Of a DNA stretch of 64,000 nucleotides, positions 33,846 to 42,099 are shown piece by piece; the stretch's first letter is position 1, and the number at the start of each line of letters is the position of its first letter. The notes beneath the pieces are model-generated. The model saw only the letters and a list, made by a program, of their open reading frames with translations, did not search any database and was not told where the DNA came from. The position numbers were made by a program, and so were the translations under genes. The DNA is from an uncultured Eubacteriales bacterium (GTDB taxonomy: Bacteria > Bacillota > Clostridia > Christensenellales > Borkfalkiaceae), in assembly GCA_900540805.1 (NCBI GenBank), contig UQHL01000014.1, positions 17,088 to 81,087 on the forward strand. The letters are read 5' to 3'.

Positions 33846-35225
33846 TCAAGCGCGAGGCTTAAACTTTTCCGGATTGATCGAAGAAAGCATTTCTTCCAGT
33901 TCGCTTTCCGCGATTGTCGAAGCCCTGCCCCCTTCGTATATTTCGTCGAGCTTTTTCTTAAGCTCGATAACCGCGTCCTCGCCCTTCATGACGAGATCGT
34001 CGCCTTTGAACCCATAGTGGTGGTTGATCCAGTACGCGATCCCCGCGAGGCCGCTGTTTTGGCCCAGCATGACGCCCGCGCTTCTGCCCAAAATCTTTTT
34101 CGTGTCGAAAATATTGTAAATGCGTTCGTCCTTCATCAGTCCGTCGGCATGGATTCCCGCCCGCGTCATATTGAACTGACTGCCCACATAGGGCGTCATG
34201 GGCGGAATATCGAAGCCGATAACGTCGCGGTAATAATCCGCGATCTCCGTAATCACCGTCGTATCCATGCCGTCCAGCGAACCGCGCAGGGAAGCGTATT
34301 CCAGCACCATGGCCTCCAAAGGCACGTTCCCCGTCCTTTCCCCTATGCCGAGCATGGAACAATTGACCGCGCTTGCGCCGTAAAGCCAGGCGGTGGTGGC
34401 GTTGGCCACGGCCTTGTGAAAATCGTTGTGGCCGTGCCACTCCAGACGGTCGGAGGTAATGCCCGAATAGTGCTGAAGGCCATATATAATCCCCGCGACG
34501 CTTCTGGGGAGCGCCACTTCGGCAAACGGTACGCCGTAACCCATCGTATCGCATGCGCGCACCTTTACGGGAATCCCCGCCTCCTCGGACACCCTTTCCA
34601 GCTCGTTGACGAAGGGAACGACAAATCCGTAAAAATCCGCCCGCGTGATGTCCTCGAGGTGACAGCGGGGAACGATTCCGACGTCGAAAGCGTCCTTGAC
34701 GATACCCAGGTATTTATCGAGGGCCTGCTTTCTCGTCAATCCCATCTTTTTGAAAATATGATAATCGGACGCGCTGACAAGAATACCCGTCTCCCTGATG
34801 CCCAGGCTTTTTACCAGCCCGAAATCCTCCTTTTTCGCCCTGATCCAGGTGGTGATTTCGGGAAACTTAAGCCCCATCGACTGGCATTTCTCGATCGCCT
34901 CCCTGTCCTTTTTGCTGTAGGCAAAAAATTCGGTCTGACGGATAATCCCCTTTTCCCCGCCGAGACGGGAGAGCAGACGAAACAGCGAGGAAATTTCCTC
35001 CACCGTATAGGGTTCCCTCGACTGCTGGCCGTCGCGAAAAGAAGTATCGGTGATCCATATCTCGTCGGCCATGCCCAAAGGCACGCGCCTGTGATTGAAC
35101 GGAACTTTGGGCACCTCCGCGTAATCGTATATTTCCGAATAGAGATTCGGCTTCTCCACGTCGTGAAGCTCGTATTTATAAGACCTCTGTTCCAACAGAT
35201 TTGTTTTTTTCGATCTTTCCAGCAT
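33846..35225 (-). CDS. Re-type citrate synthase (isopropylmalate synthase-like family)
   Basis: This 459-residue DRE-TIM metallolyase has WITDTSFRDGQQS (substrate/metal loop), VPRCHLEDITRADFYGF, RACDTMGYGVP, and the metal-binding LEWHGHNDFHKA. Isopropylmalate and homocitrate synthases share the fold. The neighbours, aconitase and isocitrate dehydrogenase, and the resemblance to the clostridial Re-citrate synthase group make citrate formation from oxaloacetate and acetyl-CoA the best assignment. No leucine-type regulatory domain is seen. ATG 35225 has GGGAGGA upstream; an in-frame TTG 15 bases earlier is less likely. It opens the 2-oxoglutarate/proline gene block. Confidence 0.85.
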   Translation of the reverse strand: MLERSKKTNLLEQRSYKYELHDVEKPNLYSEIYDYAEVPKVPFNHRRVPLGMADEIWITDTSFRDGQQSREPYTVEEISSLFRLLSRLGGEKGIIRQTEFFAYSKKDREAIEKCQSMGLKFPEITTWIRAKKEDFGLVKSLGIRETGILVSASDYHIFKKMGLTRKQALDKYLGIVKDAFDVGIVPRCHLEDITRADFYGFVVPFVNELERVSEEAGIPVKVRACDTMGYGVPFAEVALPRSVAGIIYGLQHYSGITSDRLEWHGHNDFHKAVANATTAWLYGASAVNCSMLGIGERTGNVPLEAMVLEYASLRGSLDGMDTTVITEIADYYRDVIGFDIPPMTPYVGSQFNMTRAGIHADGLMKDERIYNIFDTKKILGRSAGVMLGQNSGLAGIAYWINHHYGFKGDDLVMKGEDAVIELKKKLDEIYEGGRASTIAESELEEMLSSINPEKFKPRA

Positions 35226-35305
35226 AGACAATCCTCCCAAGACTGTGCGCGGGCTTTACCTCTGCGCCGCATTATCCGCGCGGCGCGTAACTCCCGCTAT
35301 GGCGA

Positions 35306-35341
35306 ACGGCCGGAAACGCTCCCTTTCGGAACCTCCGGCCG
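35306..35341 (-). terminator. hairpin after livF
   Basis: On the minus strand CGGCCGGA and TCCGGCCG form the stem around a loop of about 18 bases. There is no clear T-tract, so it may attenuate rather than fully end transcription. A second GCGCC/GGCGC hairpin follows. Confidence 0.5.
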
Positions 35342-35348
35342 CCCCTCT

Positions 35349-36065
35349 TTATCCCGCTTCTCCGAGATAGGCCTTTTTGACGCTTTCGTTGGTCAAAAGC
35401 TCCCTGCCCGTACCTTCGAGAATGATATTTCCCGTCTCCAGCACATACGCCCTGTTTGCGACGGAAAGCGCCTTCTTCGCGTTCTGTTCCACCAGCAAGA
35501 CGGTGATCCCGCTGTCGTTTATCTTTTTTATCATGTCGAAAATCTGATTTACATAGAGCGGGGAAAGCCCCATGCTCGGTTCGTCCAGAAGCAGCAGCTT
35601 CGGATGCGCCATCATCGCCCGCGCCACGGCCAGCATCTGTTGTTCTCCGCCCGAAAGCGTACCCGCGACTTGGTTTTCCCTCTCCTTGAGAATGGGAAAA
35701 AGGGAATACATCTCCTCGCGGGTGCGCGCCGTTTCCGTTTTATCTTTTCGCGTAAACGCGCCCAACGTAAGATTTTCCTTCACCTTAAGCTCCTGAAAAA
35801 TCCTTCGGCCTTCGGGAACCTGACTCATGCCCAGCTGCACGATCTTATGCGCGGGATATTTCGTAATATCCGTCCCTGCAAACTCTATTTTGCCCGCCTC
35901 GGAGGAAATCAGCCGCGCGATCGCGTGCATGGTGGTTGTCTTACCCGCGCCGTTCGCGCCGATCAGCGCGACGATCTCACCTTCCTCGACGTGAAAGGAA
36001 ATTCCTTTGATTGCTTTGATAAGTCCGTAAGAAACCTCGAGGTTTTCGACGTTGAGTATTGCCAT
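35349..36065 (-). CDS. livF: LivF, branched-chain amino-acid ABC transporter ATPase
   Basis: This 238-residue ABC ATPase has Walker A GANGAGKTTT (around residue 36), signature LSGGEQQML, Walker B LLLLDEPSMGLSP and the H-loop region LLVEQNAKKAL. ATG 36065 is chosen because GGAGGTG ends six bases upstream. That ribosome site lies inside the end of livG, and the two genes are separated by one base. It pairs with LivG as the ATPase dimer driving uptake through LivH/LivM. The SMGLSPLYVN wording is typical of LivF. Confidence 0.95.
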   Translation of the reverse strand: MAILNVENLEVSYGLIKAIKGISFHVEEGEIVALIGANGAGKTTTMHAIARLISSEAGKIEFAGTDITKYPAHKIVQLGMSQVPEGRRIFQELKVKENLTLGAFTRKDKTETARTREEMYSLFPILKERENQVAGTLSGGEQQMLAVARAMMAHPKLLLLDEPSMGLSPLYVNQIFDMIKKINDSGITVLLVEQNAKKALSVANRAYVLETGNIILEGTGRELLTNESVKKAYLGEAG

Positions 36066-36066
36066 T

Positions 36067-36840
36067 TTATTCACCTCCGAGATATGCTTTCACCACTTCG
36101 GGATCGTTCAGCACTGCCTTGGTATCCCCCTGCGCCAGCGTCTGGCCGAAATTCAGCACCGTCAGCTCGTCGCAGATGCCCGAAACCAGCTTCATATCGT
36201 GCTCGATCAGCAGGATCGTCAGGCCCATTTCGTCGCGCAGCAGGCGGATCGTATCCATCAGCTCCCGCGTCTCGTTGGGGTTCATGCCCGCCGCGGGTTC
36301 GTCCAAGAGCAGAATTTTCGGGTTAGAGGCAAGCGCCCTCGCAATCTCCAGCTTCCGCTGCTTCCCGTAGGGGAGGTTGGACGCAAGATGATTGCGTTCC
36401 TTTTCCAGATCGAACACCCGCAGCAGCTCCTTCGCCCTGTCCCGCATCGCTTTTTCCACGCGGAAATGCTTGGGGAGCCGAAATACGCTCTCAAAAAAAT
36501 TACAGCGGTATTCCTTTTGATTGTGCATGCCTACCAATACGTTTCTGATCACGCTCATGTTATTAAACAGGCGGATATTCTGAAAGGTACGGGCCATTCC
36601 CTTGCGATTGATTTGAATCGCGGAAAGCCCCGTGATGTCCTCTCCGCACAGCCCGATGGTGCCCGACGTCGGCTTATAAACGCCCGTCAGCATATTGAAG
36701 GCCGTCGTTTTTCCCGCTCCGTTCGGGCCGATCAGGCCGTAAATCTGCTTCTCTTCGATGCGGATATTCAAGTTTTCCACCGCCTTCAGCCCGCCGAAGG
36801 CAATTCCGAGATTTTTCGTTTCCAATACGATTTCCGACAT
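36067..36840 (-). CDS. livG: LivG, branched-chain amino-acid ABC transporter ATPase
   Basis: This 257-residue ABC ATPase has Walker A GPNGAGKTTAF (around residue 41), a LASNLPYGKQRKLEIARAL signature region (LivG-type, without the strict LSGGQ), Walker B ILLLDEPAAGMNPNE, and the H-loop LLIEHDMKLV. The ATG follows the livM TAA directly, so translation is coupled. The RTFQNIRLFNNMSV block is the LivG hallmark. Confidence 0.96.
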   Translation of the reverse strand: MSEIVLETKNLGIAFGGLKAVENLNIRIEEKQIYGLIGPNGAGKTTAFNMLTGVYKPTSGTIGLCGEDITGLSAIQINRKGMARTFQNIRLFNNMSVIRNVLVGMHNQKEYRCNFFESVFRLPKHFRVEKAMRDRAKELLRVFDLEKERNHLASNLPYGKQRKLEIARALASNPKILLLDEPAAGMNPNETRELMDTIRLLRDEMGLTILLIEHDMKLVSGICDELTVLNFGQTLAQGDTKAVLNDPEVVKAYLGGE

Positions 36841-38037
36841 TTACTTGTCCTCCGCGCCGAGATCGGTCGGCTCTTCACTTTCGCGCCGCAAATCGACGGA
36901 CAAAATCTCGTTCATTTCAATCTTGGTCGGGATTTCGCTCCAGTCGGCAGGATCATCGACGATTTCTTCCTCCGGGCGTTCGGGGTTCTTTTTCCTTATC
37001 CTGGCGATCAACTTGCGAAGCCCCGCGGAAAGGAAGCTGCCCAGCGTCTTGAAGCTGAAACGGTTGCGGAACTTTTTAAGCGCGGGCGCGTTGTTGACGA
37101 TGACGATGGAAATGAGGATCAGCGCGTAAATGATATTGCGCATCGCCGAAAGATTGCTCGGCAAAACCAGCGATAATTCCACGTCGAGGTAGGTAAGCGC
37201 GGCCGCGGCGACGATCGAGCCGTTGAGGCTTCCCAAACCGCCCAAAACCACCATGACCAGCATTTGTATAGAATAATTGTACGAAAACGCGCCGGACTTG
37301 ATCGGCGTAACGCCGTGGCCGTACAAAACGCCCGCCACGCCCGCGAAAAACGCCGCGACAACGAATACCAACAGTTTATAATACGTCACGTTGATGCCCG
37401 AAGCGCGCGCGGCAATCTCGTTGTCGCGGATCGCGGTAATCGCCCGGCCGTGCTTGCTGCGGATAAAGTTTTGCACAATAAACAGCATGAAAATCAATAC
37501 GACGAAAGAGACGACAAACAGCGAGTCGGAATAGGTTTTCACCGACAGCCCCTGCGGCCCTCCAAACGCCTTTTCCAGCGGCTGGGAGCTCAACACCGTC
37601 CGAATGATTTCCCCGAACGCCAGCGTGACGATCGCCAAATAATCCCCTTTCAGCCGAAGCGCGGGAAGCCCGATAATCAGCCCGAACACAGCTGCAACCG
37701 CGCCGCCGACTATCAGGGAAAGAATCAGCGTAACGAGGGGAACGGGAATAAATTTCCCCAGCAGGCTGCCCGCGTAACAGCCGATGATTGCACCGACGTA
37801 CATAAAGCCCGCGTGACCGAGGGATAATTCTCCCAAAAAGCCCACGACGAGATTGAGCGATACCGCCAGAATGATGCTGTAAGCGATCTGATGGAGCAAA
37901 CGCGCCGACGAACGTTTCATATTGCCCGTATAATACAGCACCGCAAACAGGACGAGCAGGACGCCGAGGATAAGAAAACACATATAGTTTTTCGGCTTCA
38001 ATACGATCTTTCTTTTCGTTAACGTTTTTTCCGTCAT
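36841..38037 (-). CDS. livM: LivM, branched-chain amino-acid ABC transporter permease
   Basis: This 398-residue membrane protein has about ten hydrophobic segments and the family coupling sequence ALRLKGDYLAIVTLAFGEIIR, plus GHAGFMYVGA. A hydrophilic tail of about 75 residues, rich in acidic residues (RKKNPERPEEEIVDDP...), extends past the last membrane segment and is longer than in most LivM proteins; its role is unknown. It starts one base after livH and stops directly before livG. Confidence 0.94.
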   Translation of the reverse strand: MTEKTLTKRKIVLKPKNYMCFLILGVLLVLFAVLYYTGNMKRSSARLLHQIAYSIILAVSLNLVVGFLGELSLGHAGFMYVGAIIGCYAGSLLGKFIPVPLVTLILSLIVGGAVAAVFGLIIGLPALRLKGDYLAIVTLAFGEIIRTVLSSQPLEKAFGGPQGLSVKTYSDSLFVVSFVVLIFMLFIVQNFIRSKHGRAITAIRDNEIAARASGINVTYYKLLVFVVAAFFAGVAGVLYGHGVTPIKSGAFSYNYSIQMLVMVVLGGLGSLNGSIVAAAALTYLDVELSLVLPSNLSAMRNIIYALILISIVIVNNAPALKKFRNRFSFKTLGSFLSAGLRKLIARIRKKNPERPEEEIVDDPADWSEIPTKIEMNEILSVDLRRESEEPTDLGAEDK

Positions 38038-38038
38038 A

Positions 38039-38920
38039 TCACACCTTCTCGCTGCGTTTTACGCCCAGCAGCCCCGTCGGCTTCACCAGAAGAATGAGAA
38101 TGAGTATCCCGAATTCGATCGCGGTCGTAAAGGGACTCAACGGCGTGGCAAGGCACAATTTTTCCACCAATCCCAGCAGGATACCGCCCAGCATAGCGCC
38201 GGGGATAGAACCGATGCCTCCGATAACGGCCGCGGTAAACGCCATGATGCCGGGAAGCGCGCCCGTCGTAGGCGTGACTGCGGGGATTTGCATGAGATAA
38301 AACATACCGGCCACGGCGGCGAGCGCAGAACCGATGATAAAGGTGAGAGAAATCAAGCGATTGGCGTTGATGCCCATCAGCTGAGCCGCGCCGCGGTCCT
38401 CGGAAAGAGCGAGCATGGCCTGCCCCGTGCGGGTCTTTTTGATGAAAAGCGTCAGCCCCACCATTAAGGCTACGCCCACAATCAGGGTAAAAATTGTAGA
38501 ATACGTAATCGTCAGTCCGCCCAACGCGAAGCTGGCCTTGCCGTTTATTGCAATCGCTACGTTGACGTTTTTTGTCCCCGCGCCAAAAGCGACCTGCGCG
38601 ACCCCTTGCAGAAAATAACTGACGCCGATAGCCGTCAGAAGCACCGCGAGCGGCGACGCACCGCGCAAAGGCTTATAAGCTATTTTTTCCACGGCAAAAC
38701 CGAGCAGGGCGCACACCGCTACCGCGAAGAAAAACGCGGCGATCGGCATGTTCCACCATCCCAAAAAGACAAAAACGGAATAAGCCCCCACCATGATGAT
38801 ATCGCCGTGCGCAAAGTTCAGCATTTTGGCGATTCCGTACACCATGGTGTATCCCAGCGCGATCAGCGCGTAGATACTGCCGAGGCTCAACCCGTTGATG
38901 AGGGCACTGACTATATTCAT
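38039..38920 (-). CDS. livH: LivH, branched-chain amino-acid ABC transporter permease
   Basis: This 293-residue membrane protein has eight or so hydrophobic segments. It begins with the typical ALINGLSLGSIYALIALGYT, then MLNFAHGDIIMVGAY, and later ALSEDRGAAQLMGINANRLI, the ATPase-contact loop. It forms the pore with LivM. It is separated from the upstream binding-protein gene by about 120 bases with a hairpin, which would favour more binding protein than permease. Confidence 0.95.
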   Translation of the reverse strand: MNIVSALINGLSLGSIYALIALGYTMVYGIAKMLNFAHGDIIMVGAYSVFVFLGWWNMPIAAFFFAVAVCALLGFAVEKIAYKPLRGASPLAVLLTAIGVSYFLQGVAQVAFGAGTKNVNVAIAINGKASFALGGLTITYSTIFTLIVGVALMVGLTLFIKKTRTGQAMLALSEDRGAAQLMGINANRLISLTFIIGSALAAVAGMFYLMQIPAVTPTTGALPGIMAFTAAVIGGIGSIPGAMLGGILLGLVEKLCLATPLSPFTTAIEFGILILILLVKPTGLLGVKRSEKV

Positions 38921-39000
38921 AATATCTCCTATATTCTTCCCATAAACGCCGATAACGGCGCAATTTTATAAAAGTAAGCTTTTCAAAAGCGGAAGCGGGA

Positions 39001-39030
39001 AAAGGACTCTTTTTTCGAGCCTTTTCCTCG
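39001..39030 (-). promoter_or_regulatory. intercistronic hairpin between the binding protein gene and livH
   Basis: On the minus strand AAAAGG...CCTTTT arms with an inner CTC/GAG pair enclose GAAAAAA. Position and shape suggest partial termination or protection of the upstream mRNA end. Confidence 0.5.
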
Positions 39031-39041
39031 CCGTTGCCTCG

Positions 39042-40184
39042 TCAGGAGAGCTTGACGATAACCGGTTCTTTTGCAGGCGCGCCCGAAGCGTCCCAGGTCA
39101 TGCCGCCCGTGGTGCCCGTAAAGCTGAAATCGTCCGCACTGATCGTCGTCTTTAATATCTCGCAAAGGTCGCTGGCAGAAATTTTTACGTCCTTGACGTC
39201 CGCCTTTTTCATTGCTTCGTAAAGTACATACACCGCGTCGTAACCGTCCGCAGCGAATTGATCGGGCGTCACCTTATAGGCTTCTTTATAAGCCGCGACG
39301 AAGTTCTTGGTTTTTTCGTCCTGCGCTTCCGCGTCGAACGGGGTCATATAGGAAACCTCGCCTTCAATATCGGCTATTTTATTATCGACCTCAAGCAACG
39401 CCTTCAGTCCGTCAAGGCCGTCGCAGCCGAAGAAATCGGGCTGGTAGCTCTGCTTTACCGCTTCTCGGATAATCAGATTCGCCTGCGTGTAATAGATAGG
39501 CAGATACACCACCTCGCAGCCCGCGTTTTTCAGATCGGAGACCTGCTGGGAGAAATCGACGGCGGTTTCGGACGTAAAAGATTTTTCCGTCACGGCGATT
39601 CTTTCTTTCGTCTTGACCTGTTCCTTAAAGCTCGCATAAATTCCGCTGGAATACGTATCGCTCGAATCGTAAATCACGCCGATTTTGGTATAGCTTTCCG
39701 CCAGCGTATCGGCGGAAATAATTCCCTGGTCGGGATCTCCGAAGCAAATGCGGTAGGCATTGTCGTCCTGTATAGCCTTCGCCGAGGAGGCGGAAGGCGT
39801 CATGAAGAACATATTATCTTTCTTCGCTTCGTTTGCAAAAGCCTCACAAGCGCCGGAGGTCACCGACCCCAGCGAAACCTGCATCCCCGCCTCATAAAGC
39901 GCGGTATAGCCGTTTGCCGCTTTTGTAGCGTCGGCCTCATCGTCCTTCATATCGAAATAAAACTCGTATCCGTTAAGTCCGCCCGCCGCGTTGATCTCCT
40001 TCACGGCAAGCTCGGCGCCCTGCTTGACGGAAATTCCGTAGCTGGAAGTGTCTCCCGTCAGGGGACCCGTGGCGCCGATAAAAAATTTGTTCTCGGCGGG
40101 ATTTTTGCCGCAGGAAGCGAAGGCGGCCACGCTCATCGCGGCGGCCATTGCTGCGCACATAGCTTTGATTGCTGTCTTTTTCAT
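39042..40184 (-). CDS. LivK/LivJ-type branched-chain amino-acid binding lipoprotein
   Basis: This 380-residue lipoprotein has a signal peptide ending in AAFASCGKN, with lipidation at Cys25. The mature part is a periplasmic-binding-protein fold (FIGATGPLTGDTSSYG...), typical of the Leu/Ile/Val-binding family. It would sit on the outer face of the membrane and deliver substrate to LivH/LivM. The gene is first in the operon, with AGGAGA before ATG 40184. Its leader of about 340 bases holds a small reading frame and hairpins. Substrate range beyond branched-chain amino acids is not readable. Confidence 0.93.
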   Translation of the reverse strand: MKKTAIKAMCAAMAAAMSVAAFASCGKNPAENKFFIGATGPLTGDTSSYGISVKQGAELAVKEINAAGGLNGYEFYFDMKDDEADATKAANGYTALYEAGMQVSLGSVTSGACEAFANEAKKDNMFFMTPSASSAKAIQDDNAYRICFGDPDQGIISADTLAESYTKIGVIYDSSDTYSSGIYASFKEQVKTKERIAVTEKSFTSETAVDFSQQVSDLKNAGCEVVYLPIYYTQANLIIREAVKQSYQPDFFGCDGLDGLKALLEVDNKIADIEGEVSYMTPFDAEAQDEKTKNFVAAYKEAYKVTPDQFAADGYDAVYVLYEAMKKADVKDVKISASDLCEILKTTISADDFSFTGTTGGMTWDASGAPAKEPVIVKLS

Positions 40185-40233
40185 GATTTTATATCTCCTA
40201 AAATTTTTTATACTTGTGGCAAATATAACAATA

Positions 40234-40277
40234 AAGGGATCGTTGTATTTTTATCCTGCAACAATCCCTTTACCGAT
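40234..40277 (-). promoter_or_regulatory. strong hairpin in the liv operon leader
   Basis: AAAGGGATTGTTG pairs along all 13 bases (one G-T) with CAACGATCCCTTT across a 13-base loop. Only a moderately T-rich sequence follows, so it may be an attenuator rather than a full terminator. It lies between the small leader frame and the binding-protein gene. Confidence 0.6.
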
Positions 40278-40353
40278 GGAAAAAATATATGGAATACATC
40301 GGAACTCGTCGTCCTCGACGTTTCCTTATGCTTCGGCGTTCCGTCAAATGCTT

Positions 40354-40464
40354 TCAATTGACGCTTAGTCGAAAAAACCGCCTTATATTCTTTCCGTCAG
40401 CTTCTACGTCGGGTAGTATCCATACCGTAATCGACAGCAAAAGCTTTTTGCCATATACTTTCAT
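40354..40464 (-). CDS. possible leader peptide of the liv operon, 36 residues
   Basis: ATG 40464 has AAAGGA eight bases upstream and lies about 60 bases after the predicted transcript start. The product starts MKVYGKKLLLSITVWILP; 12 of 36 residues are Leu, Ile or Val (5 Leu, 3 Ile, 4 Val). The downstream hairpin at 40234-40277 and a smaller CGTCAA/TTGACG stem overlapping the stop could couple translation of this frame to expression of the transporter. Whether it is translated is unknown. Confidence 0.4.
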   Translation of the reverse strand: MKVYGKKLLLSITVWILPDVEADGKNIRRFFRLSVN

Positions 40465-40528
40465 TTCTATTTTCCTTTGAAATCCGTTTTATTTTGGAGA
40501 ACGTCTGTCCTTGAAATTATTTCTTATT

Positions 40529-40557
40529 ATTATACTATACATTATTTCAAAACACAA
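40529..40557 (-). promoter_or_regulatory. promoter of the liv operon
   Basis: On the minus strand: TTGTGT, a 17-base spacer and TATAAT. The transcript would start near 40522. Confidence 0.65.
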
Positions 40558-40900
40558 GCGTTTGAAAGAAAGTTTTCCAATATTATCTATAAGAATTATT
40601 TATATATAAATCGTATGTATCGATTTAAGTTATATCTATTATCCATTTGTCCGATTGATTGTCGTCTTTTATGCGTTGCTTTTTGCCAAGCATTAGCGCC
40701 GTTTATTCTCGCCGCAAAAATTTACTTTAATATAGATTATACATTTATACCGTATAACAAGAAGCGACGAAATATATTTTCAAAATTTTCCGCTCCGCAT
40801 AAAATGTTTTTGAAAACTTTTCAAAAATTCAATATGTTGAAAGGTTTTGAAGCGTTAAAATAATACAATTTAAGGGAAGATTTTACATAGGAGTATTTTT
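40558..40900. other. AT-rich intergenic region without a convincing gene
   Basis: About 340 bases between the liv promoter and the small XRE gene are markedly AT-rich. Open frames here have no ribosome site or family resemblance. It probably holds the promoter of the XRE gene, whose GGAG ribosome site lies at 40890-40893. Confidence 0.5.
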
Positions 40901-41188
40901 ATGGAACTTAATCAAGCCGTTTCGCAACGCATCAAGAAGCTTCTCAGCGCCCGCGACTTTACGCAATATACACTTTTTGAATACAGCGGCGTTCCCTGTT
41001 CCACGATTTCCATGATCTGTTCGTGCAAAGTGAAGGACGTCCGCATGGGAACGCTTTTGAATCTCTGTCGCGGATTGAATATTTCTCTCACGGATTTTTT
41101 CGACGACGCGCTGTTTTCCTTCGAAAATCTTTCCGACGGAAACCCCGAGACGGATAAGGAAAAATATTCGGACGAATCCGTCTCTTAA
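40901..41188 (+). CDS. small XRE-family DNA-binding protein
   Basis: This 95-residue protein is almost entirely one XRE helix-turn-helix (FTQYTLFEYSGVPCSTISMI, residues 20-39), preceded by AVSQRIKKLLSAR and followed by an acidic tail. Such single-domain regulators are common beside metabolic or mobile genes in Clostridia. The ribosome site TAGGAG lies upstream of ATG 40901. It is divergent from the liv operon with about 340 AT-rich bases between, so liv control is possible but unproven. Confidence 0.8.
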   Translation: MELNQAVSQRIKKLLSARDFTQYTLFEYSGVPCSTISMICSCKVKDVRMGTLLNLCRGLNISLTDFFDDALFSFENLSDGNPETDKEKYSDESVS

Positions 41189-41212
41189 AGGGGTAAAACG
41201 AAAATACGGAAC

Positions 41213-41252
41213 AACGGCGGGCCCTTTTGCAAAGCCCGCCGCTTTTTGTTTA
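41213..41252. terminator. bidirectional terminator between the XRE and CmpB-like genes
   Basis: CGGCGGGC and GCCCGCCG arms enclose an 11-base loop, with CTTTTTGTTT on the plus side. The convergent gene at 41250 ends at its edge. Confidence 0.85.
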
Positions 41253-42056
41253 CGATTGATTTCCGTCCCGTGTATTTTCTTGCGAAGCAGTTTCTTTCGT
41301 CGGCGTTTTCTGAGCGGCCGGCTTTTTTCGTTTCCGCTTCGGAGAATAGACTCCGTTTCGGAAGTTTTCCATATATTTCTCAAACGACTGTTTGATCGCT
41401 TCCGCAGACGCCTTAAACGGGTTGAGGAAACTGCTTTTGAGCTTTTCCGTATCCAGATAATTGCGGAGCGTCAGCTTCAATTCCTCGTATCTGACGGCGA
41501 TGCGGTTTTCCTTTGCAAATCTCCTGATCTTGGCGGAAAGCTTCAACGTCGAGGCGAGATCCCAGAAAAACAGCCCGAAAAAGATACCCACAAAAAAGGA
41601 ATAATAGATATTGTTGGTAAACCAGCTGACCGCGCGATAGACGAAAGGATCAAGCAAAAATACGTAAGCCCCGCCGATTATCGTCCAGAAAAGCGAAAAC
41701 AGCGGACAGATGATCCCCTGAATATTGCCCGGACGCGCGGAATAGTCCCAAAGCTTGATCCCCATGCCCTTGATAAAAATAAGGCCGGCGATATATTCGA
41801 TCAGCGTCATTACCGCGCAAATAATCGCTAAAAGCACGACGTAGCGCACCCATACGGGCGAAATTCCGCCGAGCGGAATACGGGCAATGAGAAAGAGTAA
41901 TACCAGCCCGCAGCCATATAAAGGCAGATACGGCCCGTGCAAAAATCCCGGATTAATCCATTTTTTACTGTTCAGGCGACGAAATATCAGCTCGATTACC
42001 CAGCCGCAGAACGCGCCGACCGCAAACAGGAAGGTCAGCGTCAAGAAAAATTCCAT
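41250..42056 (-). CDS. CmpB-like integral membrane protein (putative ABC-transporter type IV family)
   Basis: This 268-residue protein has about five hydrophobic segments in the first 170 residues, then a basic, lysine-rich C-terminal tail ([17 protein letters not shown]). The N-terminal pattern [12 protein letters not shown]...[16 protein letters not shown] and [13 protein letters not shown]...LWDYS is the signature of the family annotated as CmpB or DUF1113. Despite the database name, no transport has been shown for most members. It stands just downstream of purH on the same strand, with 43 bases between. Confidence 0.8.
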   Translation of the reverse strand: MEFFLTLTFLFAVGAFCGWVIELIFRRLNSKKWINPGFLHGPYLPLYGCGLVLLFLIARIPLGGISPVWVRYVVLLAIICAVMTLIEYIAGLIFIKGMGIKLWDYSARPGNIQGIICPLFSLFWTIIGGAYVFLLDPFVYRAVSWFTNNIYYSFFVGIFFGLFFWDLASTLKLSAKIRRFAKENRIAVRYEELKLTLRNYLDTEKLKSSFLNPFKASAEAIKQSFEKYMENFRNGVYSPKRKRKKPAAQKTPTKETASQENTRDGNQS

Positions 42057-42099
42057 GTCTCGTTTCTCCTTATCGGCGGAGCAGAGCCTTTATAGCGGC

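Noticed and set aside
32964..36326. Open frame of more than 1,100 codons on the plus strand.
   Set aside because: It is antisense to aconitase, Re-citrate synthase and LivF/LivG, which have full motif sets on the minus strand. Its Arg/His-rich product resembles no family.
40477..40863. 128-codon plus-strand frame in the AT-rich region before the small XRE gene.
   Set aside because: Composition is that of AT-rich noncoding DNA (Lys, Ile, Tyr, Phe), without a ribosome site, and it overlaps the liv promoter.
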